Notes under the pieces: model-generated | Seen by the model: only the letters and a program-made list of their open reading frames with translations | Database searches by the model: none | What the model was told of the DNA's origin: nothing | In this document: in pieces, positions 19,238 through 27,727 of the stretch | Layout: each line of letters opens with the position of its first letter | How positions within the stretch are numbered: position 1 is the first letter of the stretch | Origin: a virus | DNA: 38,713 nt | IMG/VR virus record: IMGVR_UViG_3300034682_000439 | Span: 1-38,713 of that record | Strand: one strand, 5' to 3' | Made by a program: the position numbers and the translations under genes

Positions 19238-20751
19238 CCCGCGGCGAGCGCAACATCGCATGGATCGAACATCACTGCCGAATCCCTGAAGGCCGCCTCG
19301 TCGGGCAGCCGGTCAAGCTGACTGTGCACCAGAGGCGGTGGATCTGCCGAATCTACGACTCGCCGACGCGCGTATTCATCCTTTCGATGGCACGTAAGAA
19401 TGCGAAGACAGCGTTGTCGGCCTTCCTCCTGCTGCTGCACCTGTGCGGACCGGAAGCCAAGCCGAACAGCCAGCTATACAGCGCTGCCCAGTCGCGGGAC
19501 CAGGCATCCATTCTGTTCTCGCTGGCGGCCAAAGTAGTGCGGATGTCGCCGGATCTGTCGGAGTTCGTCGGGATTCGGGACACTGCCAAGCAACTCTTTT
19601 GCCAAGAATTGGGCACGCTTTACCGGGCACTTAGCGCTGATGCGGCGACTGCGTACGGTCTGAGCCCGGTTTTCGTGGTGCACGACGAGTTGGGGCAGGT
19701 TCGCGGGCCCCGATCCGAGCTGTACGAGGCGCTCGAAACGGCGAGCGCGGCTCAAGAGTCGCCACTGTCCATCATCATTTCCACGCAGGCGCCGACAGAC
19801 GCTGATCTGCTAAGCCTGCTCATTGATGATGGCTTGAGCGGCGCCGATCCGCGCATCAAGGTAGAACTGTGCACCGCCCCGATGGATCTCGACCCCTTCG
19901 GAGAGGAGGCGATCAGGGCTGCGAACCCGCACTACGATGTTTTCATGAATAAGGAAGAGGTTCTTCGCCAGGCCGGTGACGCAAAGCGTATGCCTAGCCA
20001 AGAGGCCGGCTACCGGAACCTGATCCTAAACCAGCGAGTAGAGGCGCGGAGCCCATTTGTTACCCGTTCGGTGTGGCAGGAGAACGGCGCGACTCCAGAT
20101 GAGTTCGAGCCAGGCGCCGAGGTCTTCGCGGGTCTTGACCTCTCGAGCGTCAATGACTTGACCGCGCTGGTGCTGACTTCAAAGCAGCTGGAGGACTGGG
20201 CCGTCATCCCGACATTCTGGTTGCCAGAATCGGGGCTGGCAGAGAAATCCCGGGCAGACCGCGTGCCATATGACCTCTGGCATAAGCAGGGGTTTCTGCA
20301 GACCACGCCTGGGGCCTCGATCGAATACGAATTCATCGCGCATCACCTGCGCCAGGTCTTTGATCAGTACAACGTACGGGCTCTCGCATTTGACCGCTAC
20401 AACATGAAGTTCCTAAAGCCTTGGCTCGAGCGAGCGGGCTTCAGTCCGGACGAGTTAGAGCGATTTATCGACTTTGGACAAGGCTTCGTGAGTATGAGCC
20501 CGGCTATCCGCGAACTCGAGTCGCTCCTGCTGGCGCGGAAACTTAAGCACGGCAATCACCCGGTGCTCGCAATGTGTGCGAACAACGCCACGGTCGTGAA
20601 GGACCCAGCCGAGAACCGCAAATTCGTCAAAAGTAAGGCGAGCGGACGGATTGACGGCATGGTCGCGCTCGCAATGGCGGTCGGGGTTATGCCGGATAAA
20701 GTCGACGACATGCCGTCAGCCTACGAAGAGCGCGGCATTCTGATGTTTTAA
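19210..20751 (+). CDS. terL: Terminase large subunit
   Basis: A 513-residue packaging motor and nuclease. The ATPase has a deviant Walker A SMARKNAKTAL (residues 59-69), Walker B VFVVHDE (154-160) and a motif III-like IIISTQAPT (188-196). The RNase-H-like nuclease has acidic residues in FAGLDLSSVNDLTAL (Asp310), LAFDRYNMKF (Asp395) and GRIDGMVALAMA (Asp482). This is the Terminase_1/HK97-like arrangement, and length is normal for the family. The ATG at 19210 sits within the small-subunit gene behind AAGGGA. Confidence 0.95.
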   Translation: MGARGKRQLTRGERNIAWIEHHCRIPEGRLVGQPVKLTVHQRRWICRIYDSPTRVFILSMARKNAKTALSAFLLLLHLCGPEAKPNSQLYSAAQSRDQASILFSLAAKVVRMSPDLSEFVGIRDTAKQLFCQELGTLYRALSADAATAYGLSPVFVVHDELGQVRGPRSELYEALETASAAQESPLSIIISTQAPTDADLLSLLIDDGLSGADPRIKVELCTAPMDLDPFGEEAIRAANPHYDVFMNKEEVLRQAGDAKRMPSQEAGYRNLILNQRVEARSPFVTRSVWQENGATPDEFEPGAEVFAGLDLSSVNDLTALVLTSKQLEDWAVIPTFWLPESGLAEKSRADRVPYDLWHKQGFLQTTPGASIEYEFIAHHLRQVFDQYNVRALAFDRYNMKFLKPWLERAGFSPDELERFIDFGQGFVSMSPAIRELESLLLARKLKHGNHPVLAMCANNATVVKDPAENRKFVKSKASGRIDGMVALAMAVGVMPDKVDDMPSAYEERGILMF

Positions 20752-20759
20752 GGAACCCT

Positions 20760-22013
20760 ATGGGACTATTTGACCGATTCCGGGCGATGTGGAGCAGCCC
20801 GGAGGCGCAGTCGCGCCCGCCCGGCGGCCAAGTGTTCGCTTCCTTGAGCAGTGCTGACCTGATGGACTACATGCGCGGCGGCGAAACGGCCAGCGGGGAG
20901 TACGTCACGGCCTCGAAGGCGCTCGAGAACATGGCGATTTTGCGCTGTGTGAGCCTGATTTCCGAGTCGATCGGCATGCTGCCCTTGAATGTGATGGTTC
21001 ACGGCGACGAAAAGGCGATCGCCAAGGACCTGGCTGCCCATCGGCTGCTGAAAAGCCGCCCGAACGACTTCCAGGGGCCCTACAAGTTCAAGAGCACGAT
21101 GCAGTTGCGAGCGCTCCTGAAGGGGAATGCCTACGCACGCATCATCTGGCGCGGGAGCACCCCGATCAAGCTAATCCCGCTGCACTCGGACAAGGTCACG
21201 CCCGAGTTGAACGACGATTTCACGCTCCGGTACAAGGTGCAGCGCCCTGATGGCTCGATCGTCACCTTGGCGGCCCGGGATGTGTTCCATCTGGCAGACC
21301 TGGCGGACGACGAGCACGGGCTAATCGGCCTCTCTCGAGTCAAAAAGGCGAAAGAGGCGATCGGATTGGCCCTGCAGGCTGAGAAATCGGCCGCCCGGAT
21401 CTTCAAGAACGGTGTCATGGCCGGCGGCGCCCTGTCGTACCCGAACAAGCTCAACCCTCAGCAGATCAAGAACATCCAGGACAGTCTTGAGGCCAGGTAC
21501 GCGGGAACCGAGAACGCGCACAAGTGGATGGTGCTCGAGGATGGCATCAAGGCTGAGAAGTGGGCCAACACGGCGCGGGACTCGCAGCTCGAGGAGAGCA
21601 GGGACCACCAGATCGAGGAAATTGCGCGCTGTTTTGGTGTCCCGCGGCCCTTGCTGATGATGGACGACACTTCCTGGGGCTCGGGTATCGAGCAGCTTGG
21701 CATCTTCTTCATCCAGTTTGGACTGCAGCACTGGTTCAACATCTGGGAAGACGAGGTGGCTCTCAAGCTCCTGAGCGAACGAGAGCGCGAAGACTACTAC
21801 GCCAAGTTCAACGAGCACGCGCTCCTGCGAGGCACCCTCAAGGATCAAGCGGACTTCTTCGCGAAGGCGCTGGGATCGGGCGGCAGCAAGCCGTTCATGA
21901 AACAGAACGAAGTCCGGGACCGGCTCGACCTCCCTAAATCCGACGACCCGGAAGCCGAATCGTTGCAAAGCACCGTCACAAGGAACGCGAATGTCCCTGC
22001 TGAACCTACCTGA
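20760..22013 (+). CDS. Portal protein, HK97 family
   Basis: A 417-residue HK97-type portal protein that forms the dodecameric ring at the capsid vertex. Recognisable segments: ENMAILRCVSLISESIGMLP (residues about 58-77), a KGNAYARIIW strand, PIKLIPLHSDKVTPEL, a DVFHLADLADDEHGLIGLSR block, IARCFGVPRPLLMMDD and the following GIEQLGIFFIQFGLQHW. AAGGAA precedes the ATG at 20760. The 3' end overlaps the protease gene by 23 bases. Confidence 0.95.
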   Translation: MGLFDRFRAMWSSPEAQSRPPGGQVFASLSSADLMDYMRGGETASGEYVTASKALENMAILRCVSLISESIGMLPLNVMVHGDEKAIAKDLAAHRLLKSRPNDFQGPYKFKSTMQLRALLKGNAYARIIWRGSTPIKLIPLHSDKVTPELNDDFTLRYKVQRPDGSIVTLAARDVFHLADLADDEHGLIGLSRVKKAKEAIGLALQAEKSAARIFKNGVMAGGALSYPNKLNPQQIKNIQDSLEARYAGTENAHKWMVLEDGIKAEKWANTARDSQLEESRDHQIEEIARCFGVPRPLLMMDDTSWGSGIEQLGIFFIQFGLQHWFNIWEDEVALKLLSEREREDYYAKFNEHALLRGTLKDQADFFAKALGSGGSKPFMKQNEVRDRLDLPKSDDPEAESLQSTVTRNANVPAEPT

Positions 22014-22839
22014 AATCAAGGCCGAGGCCCGTATCGGCTCCGCGCAGTTCGACATGCGCCCCGACGCGCTCGAGCGCTGGGACCCGGGCGTTTGCGCAGC
22101 AGCCTCCGATGACACGCCCACTATCTCGATCTACGAGCAAATCGGCGCTTCGTGGGACGGATCGGGCATGACTGCCGTCCGCATGGCGGGAATCCTGCGG
22201 AGGATTGGTGCTCGAGACGTGGTGGTCAACATCAATTCCCCGGGCGGCGACTTCTTCGAGGGCGTGGCGATGTACAACCAGCTCCGGCAGCACAAGGCCA
22301 AGGTCACCGTCCAGGTGATGGGCCTTGCAGCGTCGGCGGCGTCCGTAATCGCGATGGCCGGCGACGAGATCCTGATGGGCGAGGGCTCATTCCTGATGAT
22401 CCATAACGCCTGGGCCGTGGGGGTGGGAAATCGCCACGACTTCAAGGCCGCTGCCGAACAGTTGGCGCCGTTCGACCAGGCGATGGCCGAGGTCTACGCC
22501 GCCCGCTCGGGCAAATCGGTCGAGGAAGCCGCGGCGATGATGGATGCGGAGACCTGGATCGGTGCGAATCAGGCTGTCAAGGACGGTTTCGCTACCGGCA
22601 TGGTCGATCGCTCGAGCATCACCCAAGACACAAAGGCGCAGGGGAACAAGAAGTACCTTGCGCTGGTAGAGGCGTCGATGGCTCGAGCGGGGCACTCCCG
22701 TTCGGTGCGCCGTGACGCCTTGAAATCCCTCTTTTCTGGTACGCCGGGCGCTGCTGGAAATGACGCCACGCCGAGCGCTGGCAACGACGTAGCAGCATCC
22801 CTGCAATCTCTCCTGAATAACCTGAAAGGAATCCAATGA
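21991..22839 (+). CDS. ClpP-like (S14) prohead protease
   Basis: A 282-residue capsid-maturation protease of the ClpP-like S14 type. The oxyanion-side motif VVVNINSPGGDFFEGVAMYN, the nucleophile in MGLAASAASVIAMAGDEI (Ser115) and the histidine in FLMIHNAW (His138) are all present. It would digest scaffold-like N-terminal delta domains of the capsid protein after assembly. The ATG at 21991 has AAGGA upstream; the stop overlaps the capsid start as ATGA. The last 60 residues are Gly/Ala/Asn-rich and might serve as scaffold. Confidence 0.94.
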   Translation: MSLLNLPEIKAEARIGSAQFDMRPDALERWDPGVCAAASDDTPTISIYEQIGASWDGSGMTAVRMAGILRRIGARDVVVNINSPGGDFFEGVAMYNQLRQHKAKVTVQVMGLAASAASVIAMAGDEILMGEGSFLMIHNAWAVGVGNRHDFKAAAEQLAPFDQAMAEVYAARSGKSVEEAAAMMDAETWIGANQAVKDGFATGMVDRSSITQDTKAQGNKKYLALVEASMARAGHSRSVRRDALKSLFSGTPGAAGNDATPSAGNDVAASLQSLLNNLKGIQ

Positions 22840-24104
22840 AGAACCAGACCATGGCGCTCATGATGATCGCTACCGCGATGGCAGCCACCGCCCAAGCCGA
22901 GGTGACCCGAGGCATCGTCAACGTTCGCGCCGACCTCGATGTGAAGGCTACCGTCGAGCAACTGAACAAGGCTGTTGCCGACTTCAAGGCCGAGCACACC
23001 AAGCAGCTGGAGGAGCTGAAGAAGGGGCACGCCGACTCGCTGCAGGCCCTGAAAGTCGACACCATCAACGCCCACATCAGCGACCTGCAGGCCGCCGTCG
23101 ATGCCGCTAACACCAAGATGGCAGCGATGGAGATGGGCGTGGCCGGCGTCCGCCCGGTCCAGGACAAGGAATACAGCGACTCGTTCCTGGCCCACATGCG
23201 CCGCGGCGAAGTCTCGGCATCCCTGAACAAGGGCACCGCTGCCGAAGGTGGCTTCACCGTCCCGATCGAGTGGGACCGCACCGTTACCGACAAGCTGGTG
23301 CTGATCTCGCCGATGCGCGAGCTGTGCAGCGTGCAATCGGTGTCGGGCGCCGGCTACAAGAAGCTGATCAACCTGCGCGGCACCGGCAGCGGCTGGGTCG
23401 GTGAAACCGCAGCTCGTCCGGAGACCAATACTCCGCAATTCGCAGAGCAGGCCTACGGATGGGGCGAGATCTACGCCAATCCGAGCGCGACCCAGCAGAT
23501 GCTGGACGACAGCGAGCTGAACCTCGAGCAATGGCTGGCCGGCGAGGTGCAGACCGAGTTCTCCTTCCAGGAAAACAAGGCATTCGTCAGCGGCGACGGC
23601 ACCAACAAGCCGCGCGGCCTGCTGACCTACGCCGCTGGCGGCAGCAACCTGCACCCCCTGGGCGGCATCGCCATCACCGCTTCGGGCGCCGTGGGTGCGG
23701 TTACCAGCGATGCGGTCCTGAACCTGATCTACTCGCTGCCGTCGTCGTTTACCGGCGGCGCGCGCTTCGCGATGAACCGCAACACCCAACTTGCGGTGCG
23801 CAAGCTGAAGGACGGTCAGAACAACTACCTGTGGCAACCGTCGATGGTCGCCGGCCAGCCGGCCACCCTGGCGGGCTACGCGATCACGGAAGTCCCTGAC
23901 CTGCCCGACATCGCGGCCAACGCCCTGTCGATCGCTTTCGGCGACTTCAAGCGCGCCTACAAGATCCTGGACCGCATCGGCGTCCGTGTCCTGCGAGACC
24001 CGTTCACCAACAAGCCGTACGTGTCGTTCTACACGACCAAACGTGTCGGCGGCGGCCTGGAAAACCCCGAGTGCATGAAGTTCATGCGCATCGCCGCGTC
24101 GTAA
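22836..24104 (+). CDS. Major capsid protein, HK97 fold
   Basis: A 422-residue major capsid protein with an HK97-type fold: residues about 30-95 form a helical, charged delta-like scaffold region, and the mature shell begins near residue 130 with AEGGFTVPIEWDRTVTDKLV, followed by GSGWVGETAARPETNTPQFA, a DDSELNLEQWLAGEVQTEF helix, SGDGTNKPRGLL and the C-terminal strand block FGDFKRAYKILDRIGVRVLR with DPFTNKPYVSFYTTKRVGG. The first 21 residues look like a secretory signal peptide, unusual for this family. A good ribosome site (AAAGGA) precedes the ATG. A terminator follows directly. Confidence 0.96.
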   Translation: MKNQTMALMMIATAMAATAQAEVTRGIVNVRADLDVKATVEQLNKAVADFKAEHTKQLEELKKGHADSLQALKVDTINAHISDLQAAVDAANTKMAAMEMGVAGVRPVQDKEYSDSFLAHMRRGEVSASLNKGTAAEGGFTVPIEWDRTVTDKLVLISPMRELCSVQSVSGAGYKKLINLRGTGSGWVGETAARPETNTPQFAEQAYGWGEIYANPSATQQMLDDSELNLEQWLAGEVQTEFSFQENKAFVSGDGTNKPRGLLTYAAGGSNLHPLGGIAITASGAVGAVTSDAVLNLIYSLPSSFTGGARFAMNRNTQLAVRKLKDGQNNYLWQPSMVAGQPATLAGYAITEVPDLPDIAANALSIAFGDFKRAYKILDRIGVRVLRDPFTNKPYVSFYTTKRVGGGLENPECMKFMRIAAS

Positions 24105-24121
24105 TAGCGGCGTGATGGCAG

Positions 24122-24148
24122 AGGCCCGGTCAAAAGCCGGGCCTTTTT
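24122..24148 (+). terminator. Intrinsic terminator after the capsid gene
   Basis: A perfect 8-bp stem AGGCCCGG/CCGGGCCT with a seven-base loop, followed by TTTT. It stands 17 bases past the capsid stop and before the next gene, so it probably lowers transcription of downstream genes relative to capsid. Confidence 0.92.
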
Positions 24149-24161
24149 CATTGGAGCTTCC

Positions 24162-24347
24162 ATGAAACTGACCAAGTCATTCCGGGGCGTTCCGGACGGC
24201 GAGATTTACCCGAAGCTGTTCGAGGCGGGTGAGGAATGCCCTCCTGAGCTCGAGGCCGCAGCTATTGCTCTGGGCGCAGCCGACGAGCCCGCTCGTGCAG
24301 ACGACCCGGCGCCCGCAAAACCTGCGCGCGCCAAGAAACAACCATGA
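24162..24347 (+). CDS. Small conserved head-module protein, 61 aa
   Basis: A 61-residue protein starting MKLTKSFRGVPDGEIYPKLF and continuing AGEECPPELEAAAIALGA, a motif frequent in small proteins encoded just behind phage capsid genes. The C-terminal third is an Ala/Pro/Lys tail. GGAG precedes the ATG. Role in the head is unknown. Confidence 0.78.
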   Translation: MKLTKSFRGVPDGEIYPKLFEAGEECPPELEAAAIALGAADEPARADDPAPAKPARAKKQP

Positions 24348-24523
24348 CCCCCGAGGAGTCCGCCTGGCTCGCGAATGTGCGCGCCGAGGCGACGGCTCCT
24401 GGCGTCGTCTACGTAGCCATCGTGTCAAGTAAGCGCACGGTGGCGATCTTCCCTGAAGAGATAGTCGGCAAGGCCGACGACGAGCTACTGGCGTATGTGC
24501 GTCAGCGGCTTGCTGAACAATGA
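24344..24523 (+). CDS. Small hypothetical protein, 59 aa
   Basis: A 59-residue protein starting MTPEESAWLANVRAEATAPG, with a beta-strand pair (VVYVAIVSSKRTVAIFPEEI) and a C-terminal helix (DDELLAYVRQRLAEQ). The ATG overlaps the preceding stop as ATGA and the frame fills a 176-base interval exactly, supporting it. No family is recognised. Confidence 0.65.
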   Translation: MTPEESAWLANVRAEATAPGVVYVAIVSSKRTVAIFPEEIVGKADDELLAYVRQRLAEQ

Positions 24524-24533
24524 AAGGCAGCAC

Positions 24534-24950
24534 ATGCCAGCACTCCAAAAATTCCAGGATTTCGCCGAGCAGGTGCTGCGTGGTAAGCACGATTTCGGCT
24601 CACACGTGTTCAAGGTTGCGTTGACCAACACTGCGCCGGCTGCAACGAACGCGGTGCTGGCAGATGTCACCCAGATTTCGGGCGGGGCCTACACGGCCGG
24701 CGGATACGTGCTCGAAGGGGTAACGCTGACGGAGACTGGTGGCACGGCCAAAGTCGTGATCACGGATGAGGTGATTGCCGCGTCCGGCGGTGCGATCGGC
24801 CCGTTCCGCTATGCCGTCGTCTACAACGACACCACAAGCGGTAAGCCCCTGGTCGGCTTTAGCGACTACGGCTCAAGCATTACCATCAACGATGGCGAGA
24901 GCCTGGCGATCGACTTCGACCCGAGCGCGGGCGTCCTTACTCTGGCCTGA
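24534..24950 (+). CDS. Putative virion/decoration protein, 138 aa
   Basis: A 138-residue, beta-rich protein starting MPALQKFQDFAEQVLRGKHD. Conserved-looking blocks are FKVALTNTAPAATNAVLADV, QISGGAYTAGGYVL, GPFRYAVVYNDTTSGKPLVG and the final DFDPSAGVLTLA, a pattern common to proteins encoded behind phage capsid genes and likely part of the virion. The start at 24534 has AAAGG six bases upstream; an earlier in-frame start lies inside the preceding gene. A capsid-surface location is inference. Confidence 0.7.
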   Translation: MPALQKFQDFAEQVLRGKHDFGSHVFKVALTNTAPAATNAVLADVTQISGGAYTAGGYVLEGVTLTETGGTAKVVITDEVIAASGGAIGPFRYAVVYNDTTSGKPLVGFSDYGSSITINDGESLAIDFDPSAGVLTLA

Positions 24951-24952
24951 TC

Positions 24953-25900
24953 ATGTCCCTGCTCCACGATAAAGTCTCTGCGGCCGCCGCGAGTTCGGAC
25001 CCGGCGAAGGTGGGCGGCCCCGATTGGAATAAGGATCACGTTTTCGACGCTGGCGGCATCAACGGGGTCACGAGTGCAAGCGACCCAACCACGCCTGCAG
25101 CGGGCAAGATCGCTATCTACGGGAAGGCTCTTGCCGGAGGTGCTCTGCCAGCATTCGCAGGCCCAACCAACGCACCGTCGCCATTGCAGCCGTTCCTGGG
25201 CGGGAGCCGTGTCGGGATGTGGTCCTCTGTGGGCAATCAGAACTTGAGCCCGACGAACTTCGGTCTGGCCGCGCCAGCCGCGGTTGGGACGATTTCGACC
25301 CGCTCGGTAGCCACCACCAACCTGTATACCTCGACGCGCCGGTCGGGTGCTCTCAGCGCCGCCACGGCAGGCTCAAGCTCAGGTTTTCGGCTGGACCGCT
25401 TGCAGTTCTGGCGCGGAAATGCTGCTGGGTTAGGCGGATTCCGCCTCGTCGCCAGATTCGGAGTTGGAGACCCGGCCGCTGTGGCTGATGCTCGCTCCTT
25501 CGTCGGAATGGTGGCGACAACCGCCGCGTTGGGTAATGCCGATCCGTCGACAAACCTGAACATCATCGGCGTGGGCAACGATAGTGGCGAGGCCAACCTG
25601 TCAATCATGGTCAACGACGGGACCGGTACGGCGACCAAGATCCCCCTCGGGGCGAATTTCCCGGCCAATACACAAGTTACCGACCTATACGAGTTTACCT
25701 TGTTCGCCGCGCCGAACGACACGAAGGTGGGCTATTTGCTTCGGCGCCTGAATACCGGTGACACCGTATCCGGATCGATCGAATCGGATTTGCCGGCGAA
25801 CATGCAACTGCTGGCCTTCCAGCATTGGCGCAACAACGGCACCACCGCTTTGGCCGTCATGGCTGATTTGGTGTCGCTCTACGTGGAAACGGACTACTGA
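24953..25900 (+). CDS. Putative head-fibre-like virion protein, 315 aa
   Basis: A 315-residue protein rich in Gly, Ala, Thr and Asn. The N-terminus has SSDPAKVGGPDWNKDHVFDA, the D-W-N-x-x-H motif found at the start of many phage fibre-like structural proteins. The remainder looks like a beta-sandwich (GFRLDRLQFWRGNAAG, FTLFAAPNDTKVGYLLRRLN, LQLLAFQHWRNNGTTALAV). It follows the 138-aa protein by two bases and its stop overlaps the next ATG by one base. Its place between capsid and connector genes suggests an external head protein, though a misplaced tail fibre cannot be excluded. Confidence 0.65.
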   Translation: MSLLHDKVSAAAASSDPAKVGGPDWNKDHVFDAGGINGVTSASDPTTPAAGKIAIYGKALAGGALPAFAGPTNAPSPLQPFLGGSRVGMWSSVGNQNLSPTNFGLAAPAAVGTISTRSVATTNLYTSTRRSGALSAATAGSSSGFRLDRLQFWRGNAAGLGGFRLVARFGVGDPAAVADARSFVGMVATTAALGNADPSTNLNIIGVGNDSGEANLSIMVNDGTGTATKIPLGANFPANTQVTDLYEFTLFAAPNDTKVGYLLRRLNTGDTVSGSIESDLPANMQLLAFQHWRNNGTTALAVMADLVSLYVETDY

Positions 25901-26280
25901 TGTACACGATTTCGTACCCAAGCGGCACCATCAGGAAGGATGGCGTGGTCGTGCCCCAGGACGACCGCACTCCGGAGTATCAGCAGTACGTCGCATTCCT
26001 GCAGAGCGGCGGCACGGTCGAGCAGGAGCAGGACGAGAGCCCCTCGCGGCCGCGCATTGAAGTCAGCGCCTGGCAGATCCGGAAGGCGCTGAATCGGGAA
26101 GGGCTGCGCGATGCGGTAGAAGCCTACGTCGCATCGAGTGGCGACCTGGAGCTGCAGGATGGCTACTACCATGCCCCTACGTTTTGGTCCGATCACCCCT
26201 TCGCTCTTGTCGTGGGTGCTGCACTGGGCAAGAGCGAGGACGCGATGTACGAGTTTTTCCAACTGGCCAAGAGCTTATGA
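25900..26280 (+). CDS. Fibre-chaperone-like protein, 126 aa
   Basis: A 126-residue protein. The N-terminal block MYTISYPSGTIRKDGVVVPQ is followed by an acidic YQQYVAFLQSGGTVEQEQDE segment. The C-terminal 75 residues (AWQIRKALNREGLRDAVEAY through DHPFALVVGAALG) share the layout of the 111-aa protein at 36661-36996, which sits behind a tail-fibre gene. Small proteins of this plan often accompany fibre genes and may help them fold or attach. Here it follows the head-fibre-like gene with a one-base overlap, suggesting a matching pair. Confidence 0.6.
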   Translation: MYTISYPSGTIRKDGVVVPQDDRTPEYQQYVAFLQSGGTVEQEQDESPSRPRIEVSAWQIRKALNREGLRDAVEAYVASSGDLELQDGYYHAPTFWSDHPFALVVGAALGKSEDAMYEFFQLAKSL

Positions 26281-26885
26281 CCGCCTTCGACAGCGCCGCG
26301 TTTGATGCCGCCGCATTTGATGTCGGATCGGCTGGCGCGTCCTACACGCTGAGCATATCGCCGGCGGCGTTGTCGTTCAGTGGCGGGCAGGTCAGGCTGA
26401 TTGCCTCCCGTAGACTGAGTGTCCAACCTTCGGCATTTTCAGTTTCGGCTGCTAGCGTTGGCCTGCCAGTAGCGCGAAGGCTGGCTGTTTCTCCGCAGGT
26501 CATGACCTTGGCTGGCGGGACAATCCAGTTTAGCGTAGCGCCTGCTTCCGGCGGCGGCCCTTACGTGATGCCGGTCACCCCAGCGACGATGGTGCTCACT
26601 GGCGGCCCGATCGGGTTCCGCATCGCCCGCCGCATCCAAATCTCCCCAGCCGTCTTGTCGGTATCGGCCGGCGATGTTCGGCTCAGCGCATCGCGGCGGT
26701 TCGTCGTTCTCCCGGCCGAGCTTCGACTGGACGGCGGCGATGTCGCCCTTCGCTACAGCGAGCAAATCGAGTACGCGCGCGCCCCGAGCGGGGACGGCTA
26801 CGCACCGCAGCGAGTCGATATGCAGGTTCGCCCGGCCCAAGCGGCTGTGTCGCGCCCAGCCAATACCCAAAGGAACCACCGATGA
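26277..26885 (+). CDS. Six-repeat beta-strand virion-type protein, 202 aa
   Basis: A 202-residue protein starting MTAFDSAAFDAAAFDVGSAG. Residues about 20-165 are six repeats of roughly 22-26 residues with the plan xLxVxPAxLxxxGGxVxLxxxRR (for example LSISPAALSFSGGQVRLIAS and IQISPAVLSVSAGDVRLSAS). Each would give paired beta strands, likely stacking into a solenoid or fibre shaft. It ends in a basic, disordered tail. The ATG at 26277 overlaps the preceding stop; an upstream in-frame start lies inside that gene. No known function; a virion surface role is inferred from its place in the head cassette. Confidence 0.68.
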   Translation: MTAFDSAAFDAAAFDVGSAGASYTLSISPAALSFSGGQVRLIASRRLSVQPSAFSVSAASVGLPVARRLAVSPQVMTLAGGTIQFSVAPASGGGPYVMPVTPATMVLTGGPIGFRIARRIQISPAVLSVSAGDVRLSASRRFVVLPAELRLDGGDVALRYSEQIEYARAPSGDGYAPQRVDMQVRPAQAAVSRPANTQRNHR

Positions 26886-27418
26886 CCACAAAACTGATCG
26901 TGCCGCCGGCAGCGCTGGCGGTGTCGATGGAGCAGGCACGAGAAGCCGCAAGAGTAGACGGCACCGAGCTCGACCTGAGCATCCAGCAGGCGATCCGGGC
27001 GCATACCGAGACGGCGGAGCACCTGACAGGGCGGGCGTTCATCAATCAGACCTGGCGGGTGACGCTCGATGCCTTCCCCGACTCGATACGGCTGGACATG
27101 GCCCCGATCGTGCAGGTCGACCACGTGAAGTTCTACGACACGAACGGGCTTTTGCAGACGCTGGACCCGCAGGATTACATGCTCGACAAAGCGAGCGAGC
27201 CGGGTTACATCGTGCCCGCGCCCGGGCGAGCATGGCCGCCGACCGCGGCGCACATCAACGCTGTCGAGGTGCAGTACGTGGCTGGCTACGGGCCTGACCA
27301 TGCGACGGTGCCGGCGGCGATCAAAGATTACATTCTGGCGCGCGTCGCCGAGCAGTTCCTGGACAAGCAGCCGAGCGAGCACGTGGAGCGCTCCTTGGAC
27401 CGTTACAAGGTGTACTAA
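26882..27418 (+). CDS. Head-tail connector, phiE125 gp8-like
   Basis: A 178-residue connector of the phiE125 gp8 / HK97 gp6-like type that forms the ring below the portal. Signature segments: LDLSIQQAIRAHTETAEHLT (residues about 31-50), GRAFINQTWRVTLDAFP, the PIVQVDHVKFYDTNG strand, VEVQYVAGYG and AIKDYILARVAEQFLDK. The ATG overlaps the preceding stop (ATGA). This gene restarts the standard HK97 order after the accessory cassette. Confidence 0.88.
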   Translation: MTTKLIVPPAALAVSMEQAREAARVDGTELDLSIQQAIRAHTETAEHLTGRAFINQTWRVTLDAFPDSIRLDMAPIVQVDHVKFYDTNGLLQTLDPQDYMLDKASEPGYIVPAPGRAWPPTAAHINAVEVQYVAGYGPDHATVPAAIKDYILARVAEQFLDKQPSEHVERSLDRYKVY

Positions 27419-27727
27419 ATGCCGATGACCGACCGAATCACCCTGCATAAGCGTGTCACGGGCGAAGACTCTGTAGGGCAGCCGATCGATGGCTGGCCAC
27501 AATTCGCGAGCGTCTACGCGAATATTCGCTGGCAGTCCGGGGCTGAAGCGATCCGCGCCAACGCCGAAACGAGCATCGTCAAGGTGTCGATCCGGATCCG
27601 CAAGCGCTCGGACCTGTCGAACGACATGCGAGCCGCGCACAAGGGCGTCGAGTACAACATCAAGGCCATCTTGCCGGACTCGCAGGACACGCGGTTCATG
27701 TTCCTTGTCTGCGAGAGCGTCAAATGA
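27419..27727 (+). CDS. Head closure protein (head-tail adaptor)
   Basis: A 102-residue protein of the SPP1 gp16-like head-tail adaptor family: MPMTDRITLHKRVTGEDSVG, then FASVYANIRWQSGAEAIRAN and KVSIRIRKRSDLSNDMRAAH, ending in the strand RFMFLVCESVK. It closes the connector channel and forms the tail interface. It begins directly after the connector stop and overlaps the next gene as ATGA. Confidence 0.88.
   Translation: MPMTDRITLHKRVTGEDSVGQPIDGWPQFASVYANIRWQSGAEAIRANAETSIVKVSIRIRKRSDLSNDMRAAHKGVEYNIKAILPDSQDTRFMFLVCESVK

Noticed and set aside
22569-23837. Minus-strand frame of 422 codons.
   Set aside because: Shadow of the protease and capsid genes, caused by strong GC bias at third positions.
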